31,533 bases of DNA from contig CAZJHD010000049.1 of NCBI GenBank assembly GCA_964545855.1, forward strand, positions 1-31,533, written 5' to 3'. Below the pieces are notes generated by a model. It was not told the origin of the DNA. It did not search any database and was given only the letters and a program-made list of their open reading frames with translations. This document shows positions 13,161 to 21,694 of this stretch, in pieces; position 1 is the stretch's first letter; every line of letters starts with the position of its first letter. Made by a program: the position numbers and the translations under genes. Origin of the DNA: CAZJHD01 sp964545855. GTDB lineage: Bacteria; Planctomycetota; UBA1135; JACQFD01.

Positions 13161-15542
13161 TCACCGCACCTCCGCCGGGCCGAGCACCTCCACCGTCGCG
13201 CGCAGGCGGGCGAGGGCGTCGTCGTCGGAGCACTCGAGCGAGAGCGGGCCGTCGGAGGGGGCGAACGTGAGACGCGTGCCGAAGGCCAAGACTCCGTCGA
13301 CGTGGACGGAGAGGTCCAAGCCCCAGGTGATGACCGAGAGCACGTGCTCGCCGGGCTTCGCGAGGAGAGGAGCGACGCGCGGGTCGTCGGAGGCGACGCG
13401 CGCGAGCCGCGTCACGATGGAGAAGGGCGCATCGCCCGCGTGCGTGCGGAGGCGCAGCGCCGCGTCGCCGGCGCGGGAGAAGAGCTCGCGGCCCGTCCCC
13501 GCGACGGGGCGCCAGCGTCGCACGCCGAGATCGAAGAGGCGCAGGTCGCGGAAGCGCACGCGCGTCTCGCTCCCGCTGTGCACCTGGAGGCCGATCACGC
13601 CCTCGACGTCGAGCGGATCGAGCACGTCGGCCGTCGGCACGCCGTTCACCCACGCGCGAATGCGCGGCCCCGCGCACTCGACGACGTAGCGGTTCCACTC
13701 GCCGCGCCGGAAGGCCGCGCGCCCGACGGAGTTCTCCTTCAAGTCCTGGATCCAGCCGCGGCGCGCCTCGTCGTAGAGGCCGCCGGACCAGGCGCGGTCC
13801 GTGGGATCGATCTCGATCTGGTAGCCGAAGAGACGCCCCTGCGCGTTCTCGTGGCTGCGCACCTGGATGCCGGAGTTCGTGCCCGGCGTCTCGTTGCGCA
13901 GATCGACCTCGAGGCGGAAATCGCCGTAGGTGCGCTCGGTCGCGAGGAAGCTCTGCGCGCCGCCGCCGGAGGCGCCGAGGAGCGTCTCGTTCTCGGGAGT
14001 CCAGACGGCGTCGCCGAGCGCGCGCCAGCCGGCGAGGGACGTCCCGTCGAAGAGCGCGACGGGTGCGCCGAGGAAGGGAATCGGTTCCGCGCCCGCGCGC
14101 TCGGCGAAGGGCGCGAGGGCGTGACCGTGCTCGTTCTCGAGATTCCCGTCGGGGAGCGCCGCCCACGCGTAGCGCACGGCACGGGGGTTCGGGACGCCCC
14201 GACAGACGATCTCCTCACCGGCTGCATCGAGCGTCGCTTCCGCGGGGACGAACCGGAGGTCGTCACCGGCCACCTCGAGACCGCGAATCACTCCGCCCCC
14301 TCGAACCTGAAGCGAATCCCACGTTCTGCGCCGGAGCGAGACCGAATCCTGCGTCCATCTCGAGGAACTCGTGCCGCTTCCCGTGGGGCCCTCCACCCTC
14401 CCGAACGCGAGCGCCGCGAGCCGCTCGCCCACCTCGCGCTTGCGACGCGGGTGGATGTCCGCCGCGTCGCCGAGGTCGATGGCCGTCGCCATGCCGGTGT
14501 GCGGGAGCGCGAGCGCGCGGCGCTGCGCTTCGCGGAGCTCGGGCCAGCGCGCGGCCGACGGCTCGCCGAAGCCGGCGAGCTGCACGAAGAGGAAGGGCAG
14601 CGAGAGCTTCCCGAAGGCGCCCCTCCAGTCGCCGATGAGCGTCGCGAAGAGCCGCTCGTAGGTCGCCGGGTCGTGCGCGTTCGACTCGCCCTGGTACCAG
14701 AGTACGCCCGCGATCGGGAACGGCGCGAGCGGCGCGATCCCCGCCTCGAAGAGGAACGACGGATCGAAGACGTGGCGTCCCGCGCGGTCCCCGAGGGCGC
14801 CGCGCCGCGCGTCGCGGATCCAGGGGGAGACGAGCGGCCCGCCGGGCCCGTCGTCGACGAAGGGAGCGAGCGCCGGGTCGGCGGCGAGCGACGGGCGCGA
14901 GACCCAGGCCTCGGCCGGCGAGCCGCCGACGGCCACCTGCAGGAGCCCGACGGGGACGTCCGGGCGCTCCGCGCGCAGCCGCCGGGCGAAGTGCCAGGCG
15001 ACGGCGGAGAAGCCCTTCGCCGACTCGGCGTCGCTCGCCCGCCAGCGCGCCTCGGCGAAGGTCGCGCGCGCCGGATCGTCGCCGGGCGCCGCCGTCGCCG
15101 GAGGCCGCGCGCGGAAGAGCCGCAGGCCGTCGATCGCCGCCGCGGCGAGCGCCTCCTCGGCGCCTTCGCTCTGCGCGAGGGGCCATTCCATGTTCGACTG
15201 CCCGCTGCAGAGCCACACGTCGCCGACGAGGACGTTCTCCATGGTCCGCGTCTCCTTCCCGGCCACGACGAGCGTTCGCGGCTCGCTCGACGCGCTCTGC
15301 GCCGGCAGCGCGATCGCGAAGCGCCCGTCGGCGCCGGCCACGCCCGACGCGCGCGCGTCGCCGAAGGTGATCGTGAGCGCCTCGCCCGGCGCCGCTCGCC
15401 CTCGAACGCGCACGCGCTCGTCGCGCGGCCACACCATGGAGTCGCCGAAGGGAGGATCGAGGACGACCTGCGCGCGCGCGGTCGGAGCACACAGCAGCGC
15501 GGCGGCGAGGAGAACGAGCGCGCGGCGGGGGATCGATCCCAT
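13161..15542 (-). CDS. exported sialate O-acetylesterase fused to DUF1080
   Basis: A 793-residue protein. The signal peptide (1-24, ending ARA before QVV) is followed by a beta domain, then the sialate O-acetylesterase catalytic region with SGQSNMEW (Ser116), VLWYQGESNA, and the Asp/His motif DIHPRRKREVGERL. After a C-terminal esterase piece (VPNPRAVRYAWA) comes a DUF1080 domain (about 535-740: VALFDGTSLAGWR to VRFRDLRLFDL) and about 120 further residues. It probably removes acyl groups from glycans and acts on oxidised glycosides outside the cytoplasm. Odd: residues about 383-415 do not fit the family, and the expected sequence appears in the other two minus frames, as if several small indels cancel out (see findings). 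The start is chosen for the signal peptide. Confidence 0.87.
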   Translation of the reverse strand: MGSIPRRALVLLAAALLCAPTARAQVVLDPPFGDSMVWPRDERVRVRGRAAPGEALTITFGDARASGVAGADGRFAIALPAQSASSEPRTLVVAGKETRTMENVLVGDVWLCSGQSNMEWPLAQSEGAEEALAAAAIDGLRLFRARPPATAAPGDDPARATFAEARWRASDAESAKGFSAVAWHFARRLRAERPDVPVGLLQVAVGGSPAEAWVSRPSLAADPALAPFVDDGPGGPLVSPWIRDARRGALGDRAGRHVFDPSFLFEAGIAPLAPFPIAGVLWYQGESNAHDPATYERLFATLIGDWRGAFGKLSLPFLFVQLAGFGEPSAARWPELREAQRRALALPHTGMATAIDLGDAADIHPRRKREVGERLAALAFGRVEGPTGSGTSSSRWTQDSVSLRRRTWDSLQVRGGGVIRGLEVAGDDLRFVPAEATLDAAGEEIVCRGVPNPRAVRYAWAALPDGNLENEHGHALAPFAERAGAEPIPFLGAPVALFDGTSLAGWRALGDAVWTPENETLLGASGGGAQSFLATERTYGDFRLEVDLRNETPGTNSGIQVRSHENAQGRLFGYQIEIDPTDRAWSGGLYDEARRGWIQDLKENSVGRAAFRRGEWNRYVVECAGPRIRAWVNGVPTADVLDPLDVEGVIGLQVHSGSETRVRFRDLRLFDLGVRRWRPVAGTGRELFSRAGDAALRLRTHAGDAPFSIVTRLARVASDDPRVAPLLAKPGEHVLSVITWGLDLSVHVDGVLAFGTRLTFAPSDGPLSLECSDDDALARLRATVEVLGPAEVR

Positions 15543-15550
15543 GGCGCCCG

Positions 15551-15556
15551 AGCGTA
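15551..15556 (-). promoter_or_regulatory. candidate -10 (TACGCT) for the esterase gene
   Basis: On the minus strand GCTACGCT ends 8 bases before the start at 15542. It matches the TAnnnT pattern and short spacing seen before several other starts. No -35 is recognisable. Confidence 0.3.
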
Positions 15557-15594
15557 GCGCTCCCCCGTCGCCCGCGGCGCGCCTCCGTGCCACC

Positions 15595-16488
15595 ATGCGC
15601 CCCATGACGACCCTCGACCGCCGTTCCTTCCTCGGCACCGCCGCAGCCCTCGCCGCCGGCGCCGCGTCGCTCCGCGCGCAGGACGCCGCTCCCCGCGTGG
15701 GACCCGCTCTCGCCGGCGTGAAGACCCGCTTCGCCGCCAACGTGGAGATCTGGTGGCCGCAGCTCCCGCTCCTCGACCGGATTCGCGAGGCGAAGAAGGC
15801 GGGCTTCCCCGGCATCGAGCTGTGGCCCTGGCAGGGCAAGCCCCTGGAGGAGATCGCGGCGCTCTGCCAGGAGCTCGACATGGAGGTGGCGCAGTTCCTC
15901 GGGTGGGGCTTCAAGCCAGGGCTCAACGATCCGGCGAACCACGACGCGTTCGTGCAGGCCGTGCGCGACGGCTGTGCGGCGGCGAAGAAGCTCCGCACCT
16001 CGAAGATGACGGTGATCGCGGGCGACGACCGCCCGGGCGTCTCGCAGGCGGAGATGCACCGCCAGGTGGTCGTCGGCTTGAAGAAGGCGGCGCCGATCGC
16101 CGAGGAGGCGGGGCTGATGCTGATCCTCGAGCCGATGAACATCCGCGTCGACCACAAGGGGCACTGCCTCTACGGGAGCGCGCCGGCCGTCGCCATCTGC
16201 CGCGAGGTGAACTCGCCGATGGTGAAGATCAACTGGGACCTCTATCACATGCAGCGTCAGGAGGGAGATCTCTGCGACCGGCTGCGGGAGGGCTTCGACC
16301 AGCTCGGCTACGTGCAGGTCGCCGATGTGCCGGGCCGCCGCGAGCCGGGGACCGGCGAGGTGAACTGGTCGCGCGTCTTCCGCGAGCTGCATGAGCTCGG
16401 CTACCGCCACTTCGTCGGCGCCGAGTGCTGGCCGCTCACGACCGAGGCCGCGGCGCTGAACGGGCTGCGCGCGGCCGGGACCTGGTAG
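15595..16488 (+). CDS. Tat-exported hydroxypyruvate-isomerase-like TIM-barrel protein
   Basis: A 297-residue xylose-isomerase-like TIM barrel. The N-terminus is a Tat signal (DRRSFLGTAAALAAG, Arg9-Arg10), cleaved probably at LRA before QDA. Metal and substrate residues are in place: LILEPMN (Glu179), RVDHKGHCLYGS, KINWDLYHMQ (Asp215), the family signature QVADVPGRREPGTGEVNW, and GAECWPL (Glu277). That signature is typical of hydroxypyruvate isomerase (Hyi); however, an exported copy near DUF1080 genes may instead act on oxidised sugars, as some relatives in this superfamily do. A second in-frame ATG at 15604 is an equally good start. It is transcribed divergently from the esterase-DUF1080 gene and sits 5 bases before the aminotransferase. 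Confidence 0.88.
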   Translation: MRPMTTLDRRSFLGTAAALAAGAASLRAQDAAPRVGPALAGVKTRFAANVEIWWPQLPLLDRIREAKKAGFPGIELWPWQGKPLEEIAALCQELDMEVAQFLGWGFKPGLNDPANHDAFVQAVRDGCAAAKKLRTSKMTVIAGDDRPGVSQAEMHRQVVVGLKKAAPIAEEAGLMLILEPMNIRVDHKGHCLYGSAPAVAICREVNSPMVKINWDLYHMQRQEGDLCDRLREGFDQLGYVQVADVPGRREPGTGEVNWSRVFRELHELGYRHFVGAECWPLTTEAAALNGLRAAGTW

Positions 16489-16493
16489 GCGGC

Positions 16494-17627
16494 GTGCGCA
16501 TCGAGCCCTTCGAGCTGGAGCGCTGGCAGTCGATCTGGGAGAACCGCGTCGAGGTGAATCTCTCGGAGAGCGGCGTCCATCCGTTCACGCCGCGGGAGCT
16601 GCTGGGCGACGACGCGGCGTCGCTCCTCGACGAGCGCCTCCACTACACGCAGACGAACGGCACGGAGGCGCTGCGCGCGCGCGTCGCCGCGCTCCACCGC
16701 GGCGCCGGCGCCGAGCACGTGGAGGTCACGAACGGCGGCGCCGAGGCGAACTTCGTCGCGCTCTGGGAGATCCTCGAGCCGGGTGACGAGATGATCGCGC
16801 AGACGCCCGTCTACGCGCAGATCCTCGGCCTCGCGCGCTCGCTCGGCGCGACGGTGAAGCCCTGGCCGCTCCGGGCCGACCGCGCCACGCGGCGGTGGGT
16901 CGCCGACCTCGACGTGCTGCCGGCGCTCGTCACGCCGCGCACGAAGCTCATCGCGATCTGCAACCCCAACAACCCGACGGGGGCGCGGCTCGGCGCGCGC
17001 GACCTCGACGCGATCGCCGCCGTGGCGCGCGACGCGGGGGCCTGGATCCTCTCCGACGAGATCTACCGCGGCGCCGAGCTCGATGGCCGCGAGACCGAGT
17101 CGATGTGGGGGCGCGCCGAGCGCGTCGTCGTCACGGGGGGCCTCTCGAAGGCCTACGGCCTGCCGGGGCTCCGCATCGGCTGGATCGTCGGGCCTCCCGA
17201 CTTCGTCGATCGCTGCTGGGGGCGCCACGACTACGTGACGATCGCGCCCTCGGCGCTGAGCGACCGCTGCGCGCGCGCGGCCCTCGAGCCGAAGCGCCGG
17301 GCCGCGATCCTCGAGCGCACGCGGCGCATCGTCCGCGAGAACGCGGAGATCGTCGGCGCCTGGATCGAGGAGCGGCGCGGCCGCGTCGACGGCTTCCTGC
17401 CGGAGGCGGGGGCCGTGTCGTTCCTCCGCTTGCCCGAGGACATGGACGCCCTCGCGCTCGCGGAGCGCGCACGCGTGGAGAGGAGCCTGCTCCTCGTGCC
17501 GGGCGACCACTTCGGGACGCCGGGCCACCTACGGATCGGCTTCGGCCCCCCGGCCGACGTGCTCCGCGAGGGGCTCGCGCGTCTCGCGGCGCTCCTCGAG
17601 GGCCCGCCCGCTGGCCCGAGCCGCTGA
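16494..17627 (+). CDS. fold-type I PLP-dependent aminotransferase (class I/II)
   Basis: A 377-residue cytosolic PLP enzyme, probably starting at GTG 16494, five bases after the preceding stop; the first residues RIEPFELERWQSIWE are the usual family start. Motifs: NPNNPTG at 157-163, the PLP-binding Asp188 and Tyr191 in SDEIYRG, Lys219 in GGLSKAYGLPGLRIGW (Schiff base), and a C-terminal LRIGFG with the carboxylate-binding Arg. NLSESGVHPFT near the start is shared with a subgroup that includes capreomycidine-synthase-like enzymes, but the substrate cannot be assigned. It is translationally coupled to the TIM-barrel gene, although that protein is exported and this one is not. Confidence 0.88.
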   Translation: MRIEPFELERWQSIWENRVEVNLSESGVHPFTPRELLGDDAASLLDERLHYTQTNGTEALRARVAALHRGAGAEHVEVTNGGAEANFVALWEILEPGDEMIAQTPVYAQILGLARSLGATVKPWPLRADRATRRWVADLDVLPALVTPRTKLIAICNPNNPTGARLGARDLDAIAAVARDAGAWILSDEIYRGAELDGRETESMWGRAERVVVTGGLSKAYGLPGLRIGWIVGPPDFVDRCWGRHDYVTIAPSALSDRCARAALEPKRRAAILERTRRIVRENAEIVGAWIEERRGRVDGFLPEAGAVSFLRLPEDMDALALAERARVERSLLLVPGDHFGTPGHLRIGFGPPADVLREGLARLAALLEGPPAGPSR

Positions 17628-17710
17628 AGCCGCTCCAAGAAAACTCTCCCGGCGTTCCGTCGAAGCTCGCGGTGCCGCCGCGCCTGTCGCGGCTCCCAGA
17701 GAGATTCCCG

Positions 17711-20299
17711 ATGCCCGCTCCCTCGTCGATGCCCTTCCTCCTCGCCGCTCTCGTGACCGTGGCGGCGCCGGCCGTCGCCCAGGGTCCGCTCCTTCCGCTC
17801 CCGCAGATCGGGATCGCCGGAGACGACCGCGTGGCGATCGTCGACTTCGACGGCGACGGACACCTCGACCTCGTGACGGCGAGCGAGCTCGGCTACCAGG
17901 TCCGCGTGCAGCGGGGCGACGGCGCCGGCGGGTTCGCGCTCTCGGCGACGGTGAACGACGTCGCGACGGCCGCCGACCTCGAGGTGGGCGATTGGAACGG
18001 CGACGGACGGCTCGACGTCGCGACGGTGAGCTGGAACCAGAGCTACCTCGCGCTGATGCTCGGCGACGGGGCCGGCGGTCTCTCGGCGCCGGCGAAATAC
18101 TTCGCGGGGATCGGCGAGCCGCGCGATCTCGCGACGGGGCGCTTCGACACGGATCCGCACGTCGACTTCGCCGTGATGAATCGGGCGCTCGGCACGATCA
18201 CGGTCTACGCGGGGAGCGCGTCCGGCGCGCTCACGCTCGTCGGCTCCTTCTCCACGGCGGGCGGCAGCCCGCAGTCGCTGGCGGCGGGAGACTTCGACCA
18301 GGACGGCCTCACCGACCTCGCGGTCCTGAACGCGGGGAACGCGACGCTCGCGCTCTTCCGATGCCTCGGGAACGGCCTCTTCGCGCCGCCGGTGGTCGCT
18401 CCCTCGGGCGCGGCCACGTCGTTCCTCCGTGCCGTCGACATGAACGGCGACGGCCGGCTCGACCTCGTGCAGACGGGCTCGTTCCTGCAGCTCCCCGCGA
18501 CGTCGCCCCAGGGCGCCGTGCGCGTGCTGCTGGGCGCCGGCAACGGCAGCTTCGCCGAGGTCTACGCGGCGACGCTTCCGGTGCCCCTCGGCTACATCGC
18601 GACGGCGGACACGAACGGCGACGGCGCGATCGATCTGCTCGTCGCGTCGAGGCACCGGGTGAAGGCCCTCCTCGGTCTCGGGAACGGGCAGCTCGCGAGC
18701 GGGCCGCGCTACGTCGCGGGCCACGTCGTGCGCGACCTCGCCGTCGGAGACCTGAACGAGGACGGGAGCCTCGACCTCGTCGCCGAGAGCGGAGGCCGCG
18801 CGCTCTCGTTCCTCCCGGGCGACCACCGCGGCGGGTTCCGCGCGCCGACGGAGATCGTCGCGGGCGCGCGCCCGTGGATCCCCGTGGCCGCCGATCTCGA
18901 CGGCGACGGCTGGATCGACCTCGCCGTCTCGAACCTCGACGGCGGCAACGTCTCGATCGAGCGGAACGCGGGGGACGGCGTGCTCGCGCTCCACGGCGCC
19001 CACGCCGTCGGCGCGTTGCCCTACTCGCTCGTGGCGGGCGATCTCGACGGCGACGGCGACACCGATCTCGCGGCGGCGGTGCTCGGCGCGGGTGCGATCG
19101 CGACGCTCCGCAACGACGGCGGCGCCGGCTTCTCGCCGGGGGCGGGGATCGCGCTCGCGAACGCCTATCGCGTCTCCCTCGGCGACGTGGACGGCGACGG
19201 TCTCCTCGACGCCGCCGTGAGCCACCTCGGTCTCGCGAACGACTTCGTCACCATCGCCTTCGGCGACGGAGGGAGCGGATTCGCGTCGCCGATCGTGCTC
19301 GCGACCGCGTCGTTCACCAAGGAGTCCGACCTCGCCGACCTCGACGGCGACGGCGCCGTCGATCTCGTCGTCGCGAACGACGGCGGCATCGGCAGCGCGC
19401 TCGAGGTCCGCCGGAACGTTGGCGGCGGCGCCTTCGGGCCGCCGGCCTTCTACTTCGCGGGGTTCTCCTCGGACACGGTGGAGGTGGGAGACCTCGACGG
19501 CGACGGCGACCGCGACCTCGTCGTGAGCCGCTCCGACACGGCGAGCCCGAGCCTGCAGGTGCTCCTCGGCGCCGGCGACGGCACCTTCGGCGCGGCCGTG
19601 AAGATCCCGTCGAGCCAGCGCGCGGCCTCGATCGCCATCGCCGACCTCGACGGCGACGGGCTCGTCGATCTCGTGGCGTCGACCACCGTGCCGTCGACGG
19701 ACGTCGTCTCCTATCGCGGCACCGGCGGAGGCGCCTTCACGCCGCCCTCCGCCTTCGGCGCCGGCAACGGGCCGAACGGCGTCGCCGTCGCCGACTTCGA
19801 CCGCGACGGCGCGCCCGACGTGGCCGTCGCCTGCGCCGGATCGGGGCTCGTCACGATCCTCGCGCAGCGCGGCTGCGCGCAGGCCTTCGGCGAGTACGGC
19901 ACGGGCACTCCCGGCTGCGCGGGGACGCAGCGGCTCTGCCTCGACGGCGTGCCCCGGGTGGGGAACGCCGCCTTCGCGCTCCGCTGCTCGAATGCACCGG
20001 CGAGCGCGCTCGGCCTCGGTCTCGCCGCCGACGGGATCGACGCCCTCGGGAGCGACCCCTTCGGCCTCGGCCTCCTGTTGCACGTCTCCCTCTTCGCGTC
20101 CGTCGATCTCGTCGCCTTCGACTTCACGAGCGACGCGAACGGTCTCGGAGCGGCTCCGCTGCCGATCCCGGCGAATCCGCTGCTCGCGGGGCGCGTCTTC
20201 GCGGCGCAGGCGATCTGGGCCTGGCCGGCGGCCTGTCTCGAGCTGCCGCTCTACCCGCTCAGCTCCTCGGAAGGGCACGCCTTCACGATCCTGCCGTAG
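17711..20299 (+). CDS. exported VCBS/FG-GAP protein with 14 repeats
   Basis: An 862-residue protein with a signal peptide (about 1-24, AVA before QGP). Fourteen repeats of about 50-60 residues each contain a GDLDGDGxxDLxVxN-type motif, beginning with VDFDGDGHLDLV and ending with ADFDRDGAPDVAV. The Asp-rich DxDGDG loops bind Ca2+ in this family, and 14 repeats would make two seven-bladed propellers in one chain. The last 135 or so residues (YGTGTPGCAGT, GSDPFGLGLLLH, WAW) match the C-terminal domain of the FG-GAP gene at 8968. The third repeat (FDTDPHVDF) has lost the Gly-rich loop. The start is at the ATG beginning the signal peptide. The role is probably structural or binding at the cell surface; no enzymatic motif. 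Confidence 0.87.
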   Translation: MPAPSSMPFLLAALVTVAAPAVAQGPLLPLPQIGIAGDDRVAIVDFDGDGHLDLVTASELGYQVRVQRGDGAGGFALSATVNDVATAADLEVGDWNGDGRLDVATVSWNQSYLALMLGDGAGGLSAPAKYFAGIGEPRDLATGRFDTDPHVDFAVMNRALGTITVYAGSASGALTLVGSFSTAGGSPQSLAAGDFDQDGLTDLAVLNAGNATLALFRCLGNGLFAPPVVAPSGAATSFLRAVDMNGDGRLDLVQTGSFLQLPATSPQGAVRVLLGAGNGSFAEVYAATLPVPLGYIATADTNGDGAIDLLVASRHRVKALLGLGNGQLASGPRYVAGHVVRDLAVGDLNEDGSLDLVAESGGRALSFLPGDHRGGFRAPTEIVAGARPWIPVAADLDGDGWIDLAVSNLDGGNVSIERNAGDGVLALHGAHAVGALPYSLVAGDLDGDGDTDLAAAVLGAGAIATLRNDGGAGFSPGAGIALANAYRVSLGDVDGDGLLDAAVSHLGLANDFVTIAFGDGGSGFASPIVLATASFTKESDLADLDGDGAVDLVVANDGGIGSALEVRRNVGGGAFGPPAFYFAGFSSDTVEVGDLDGDGDRDLVVSRSDTASPSLQVLLGAGDGTFGAAVKIPSSQRAASIAIADLDGDGLVDLVASTTVPSTDVVSYRGTGGGAFTPPSAFGAGNGPNGVAVADFDRDGAPDVAVACAGSGLVTILAQRGCAQAFGEYGTGTPGCAGTQRLCLDGVPRVGNAAFALRCSNAPASALGLGLAADGIDALGSDPFGLGLLLHVSLFASVDLVAFDFTSDANGLGAAPLPIPANPLLAGRVFAAQAIWAWPAACLELPLYPLSSSEGHAFTILP

Positions 20300-20312
20300 C
20301 CGGAGTCCGTCC

Positions 20313-20348
20313 CCGCGCGCCGCCCTCGACCTCGACGGCGGCGCGCGG
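20313..20348 (+). terminator. strong GC-rich hairpin after the VCBS gene
   Basis: A perfect 12-bp stem (CCGCGCGCCGCC at 20313-20324 with its complement at 20337-20348) and a 12-base loop, itself the tandem repeat CTCGAC-CTCGAC. It lies 13 bases after the stop codon and 19 before the next start. There is no T-run, so it may act as a terminator or as mRNA 3'-end protection. Confidence 0.5.
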
Positions 20349-20367
20349 CGGGCGCATCCTGCGCGTC

Positions 20368-21669
20368 ATGCGCACGCTCCTCGCCGCGACGATCCTCGCA
20401 GCCGCTTCTCTCGGATCGCGTCAGGACGAAGGTGGGTTCGTTCGGCTCTTCGACGGGAAGACCCTCGACGGCTGGGTGAACGTGAACGGCGCGCCGAGCA
20501 CCTGGACCGTGCGCGACGGCATGATCGTCTGCTCCGGGAAGCCGACGGGCGTGCTGCGCACGGCGCGGACCTACGAGAACTTCGTGCTGGAGCTCGAGTG
20601 GCGCCACTTGGTGAAGGGGGGCAACGCCGGCCTCTTCGTCTGGAGCGACCCGGTCACCGCGAAGGGCCAGCCCTTCACGCGCTCCATCGAGGTGCAGGTG
20701 ATGGATGGCGTCGAGACGCCGAACTACACGAGCGACGGCGACGTCTTCTCGATCCACGGTGCGCGGATGACGCCCGATCGGCCGCACCCCGCCGGCTGGG
20801 AGCGCTGCCTCCCGAGCGAGAAGCGCGCGAAGCCGTCGCCCGAGTGGAACCACTACCGGGTCACCTGCGTCGACGGGCGCCTCGTGCTCGCCGTGAACGG
20901 CAAGGAGGTGTCGGGCGGCCACGACATCCGGCCCCGCAAGGGATACCTGTGCCTCGAGAGCGAAGGGAGCGAGGTGCACTTCCGCAATCTGCGCCTGCGC
21001 GAGCTGCCGCCGTCGGAGACGCCTCTCGCGCCGGAGCTCGTCGCCGACGCCGACCGCGGCTTCCGCTCCCTCTACAACGGCGTCGACCTCGCCGGCTGGA
21101 AGACCGACCCGGCGAACGAAGGTCACTGGACCTCGAAGGACTGGGTCCTCTCCTACGACGGCAAGGGGAGCGATCTCTGGAGCGAGGAGGAGTTCGGCGA
21201 CTTCGAGCTGATCTGCGACTGGCGCTGGACGGCGAAGCCGAAGAAGGCGCTCCTTCCCGACGTGCAGGCCGACGGCAGCGTGCCCAACGGCGACGACGGG
21301 AAACCGCGCACCGTCGAGGTGGACGACGCCGGCGACAGCGGCCTCTACCTGCGCGGGAGCTCCAAGAGCCAGGTGAACATCTGGTGCTGGCCCATCGGCT
21401 CCGGCGAGGTCTATGGCTACCGCACCGATCCGGCGATGAGCGAAGAGGTGCGCGCCGGCGTGACCCCGCGCATGCGTGCCGACGCGCCCATCGGCCAGTG
21501 GAACCGCTTCCACGTGACCATGAAGGGCGACCGTCTCTCGGTCGTGCTGAACGGCGAGACCGTGCTCTCGAACGCGCAGCTCCCCGGCGTCGCCGCGAAG
21601 GGGCCGATTGCGCTGCAGAACCACGGCGCGGCCATCGACTTCGCGAACGTCTACGTGCGGAAGCTCTGA
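20368..21669 (+). CDS. exported protein with two DUF1080 domains
   Basis: A 433-residue protein. A hydrophobic signal (about 1-17, LGS then RQDE) is followed by two DUF1080 domains in tandem: about 24-212 (VRLFDGKTLDGWVN, GGNAGLFVWSDP, VHFRNLRLREL) and about 228-433 (RSLYNGVDLAGWKTD, DSGLYLRGSSKSQVNIW, IDFANVYVRKL). Both keep the characteristic nested beta-strand motifs, so both could be active on 3-keto-glycosides. It lies downstream of the strong hairpin and only 25 bases before the first TPR-CHAT gene, so it may lead that transcript. No Shine-Dalgarno is evident. Confidence 0.87.
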   Translation: MRTLLAATILAAASLGSRQDEGGFVRLFDGKTLDGWVNVNGAPSTWTVRDGMIVCSGKPTGVLRTARTYENFVLELEWRHLVKGGNAGLFVWSDPVTAKGQPFTRSIEVQVMDGVETPNYTSDGDVFSIHGARMTPDRPHPAGWERCLPSEKRAKPSPEWNHYRVTCVDGRLVLAVNGKEVSGGHDIRPRKGYLCLESEGSEVHFRNLRLRELPPSETPLAPELVADADRGFRSLYNGVDLAGWKTDPANEGHWTSKDWVLSYDGKGSDLWSEEEFGDFELICDWRWTAKPKKALLPDVQADGSVPNGDDGKPRTVEVDDAGDSGLYLRGSSKSQVNIWCWPIGSGEVYGYRTDPAMSEEVRAGVTPRMRADAPIGQWNRFHVTMKGDRLSVVLNGETVLSNAQLPGVAAKGPIALQNHGAAIDFANVYVRKL

Positions 21670-21694
21670 GCGCGGTGTCGTCTCCGTGCAAACG

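Noticed and set aside
17231..20278. Open frame of 1015 codons antisense to the VCBS gene
   Set aside because: Periodic Val-Ala-Val-Glu-Val repeats simply mirror the Asp-Gly repeats of the true gene; no signal peptide or domain.
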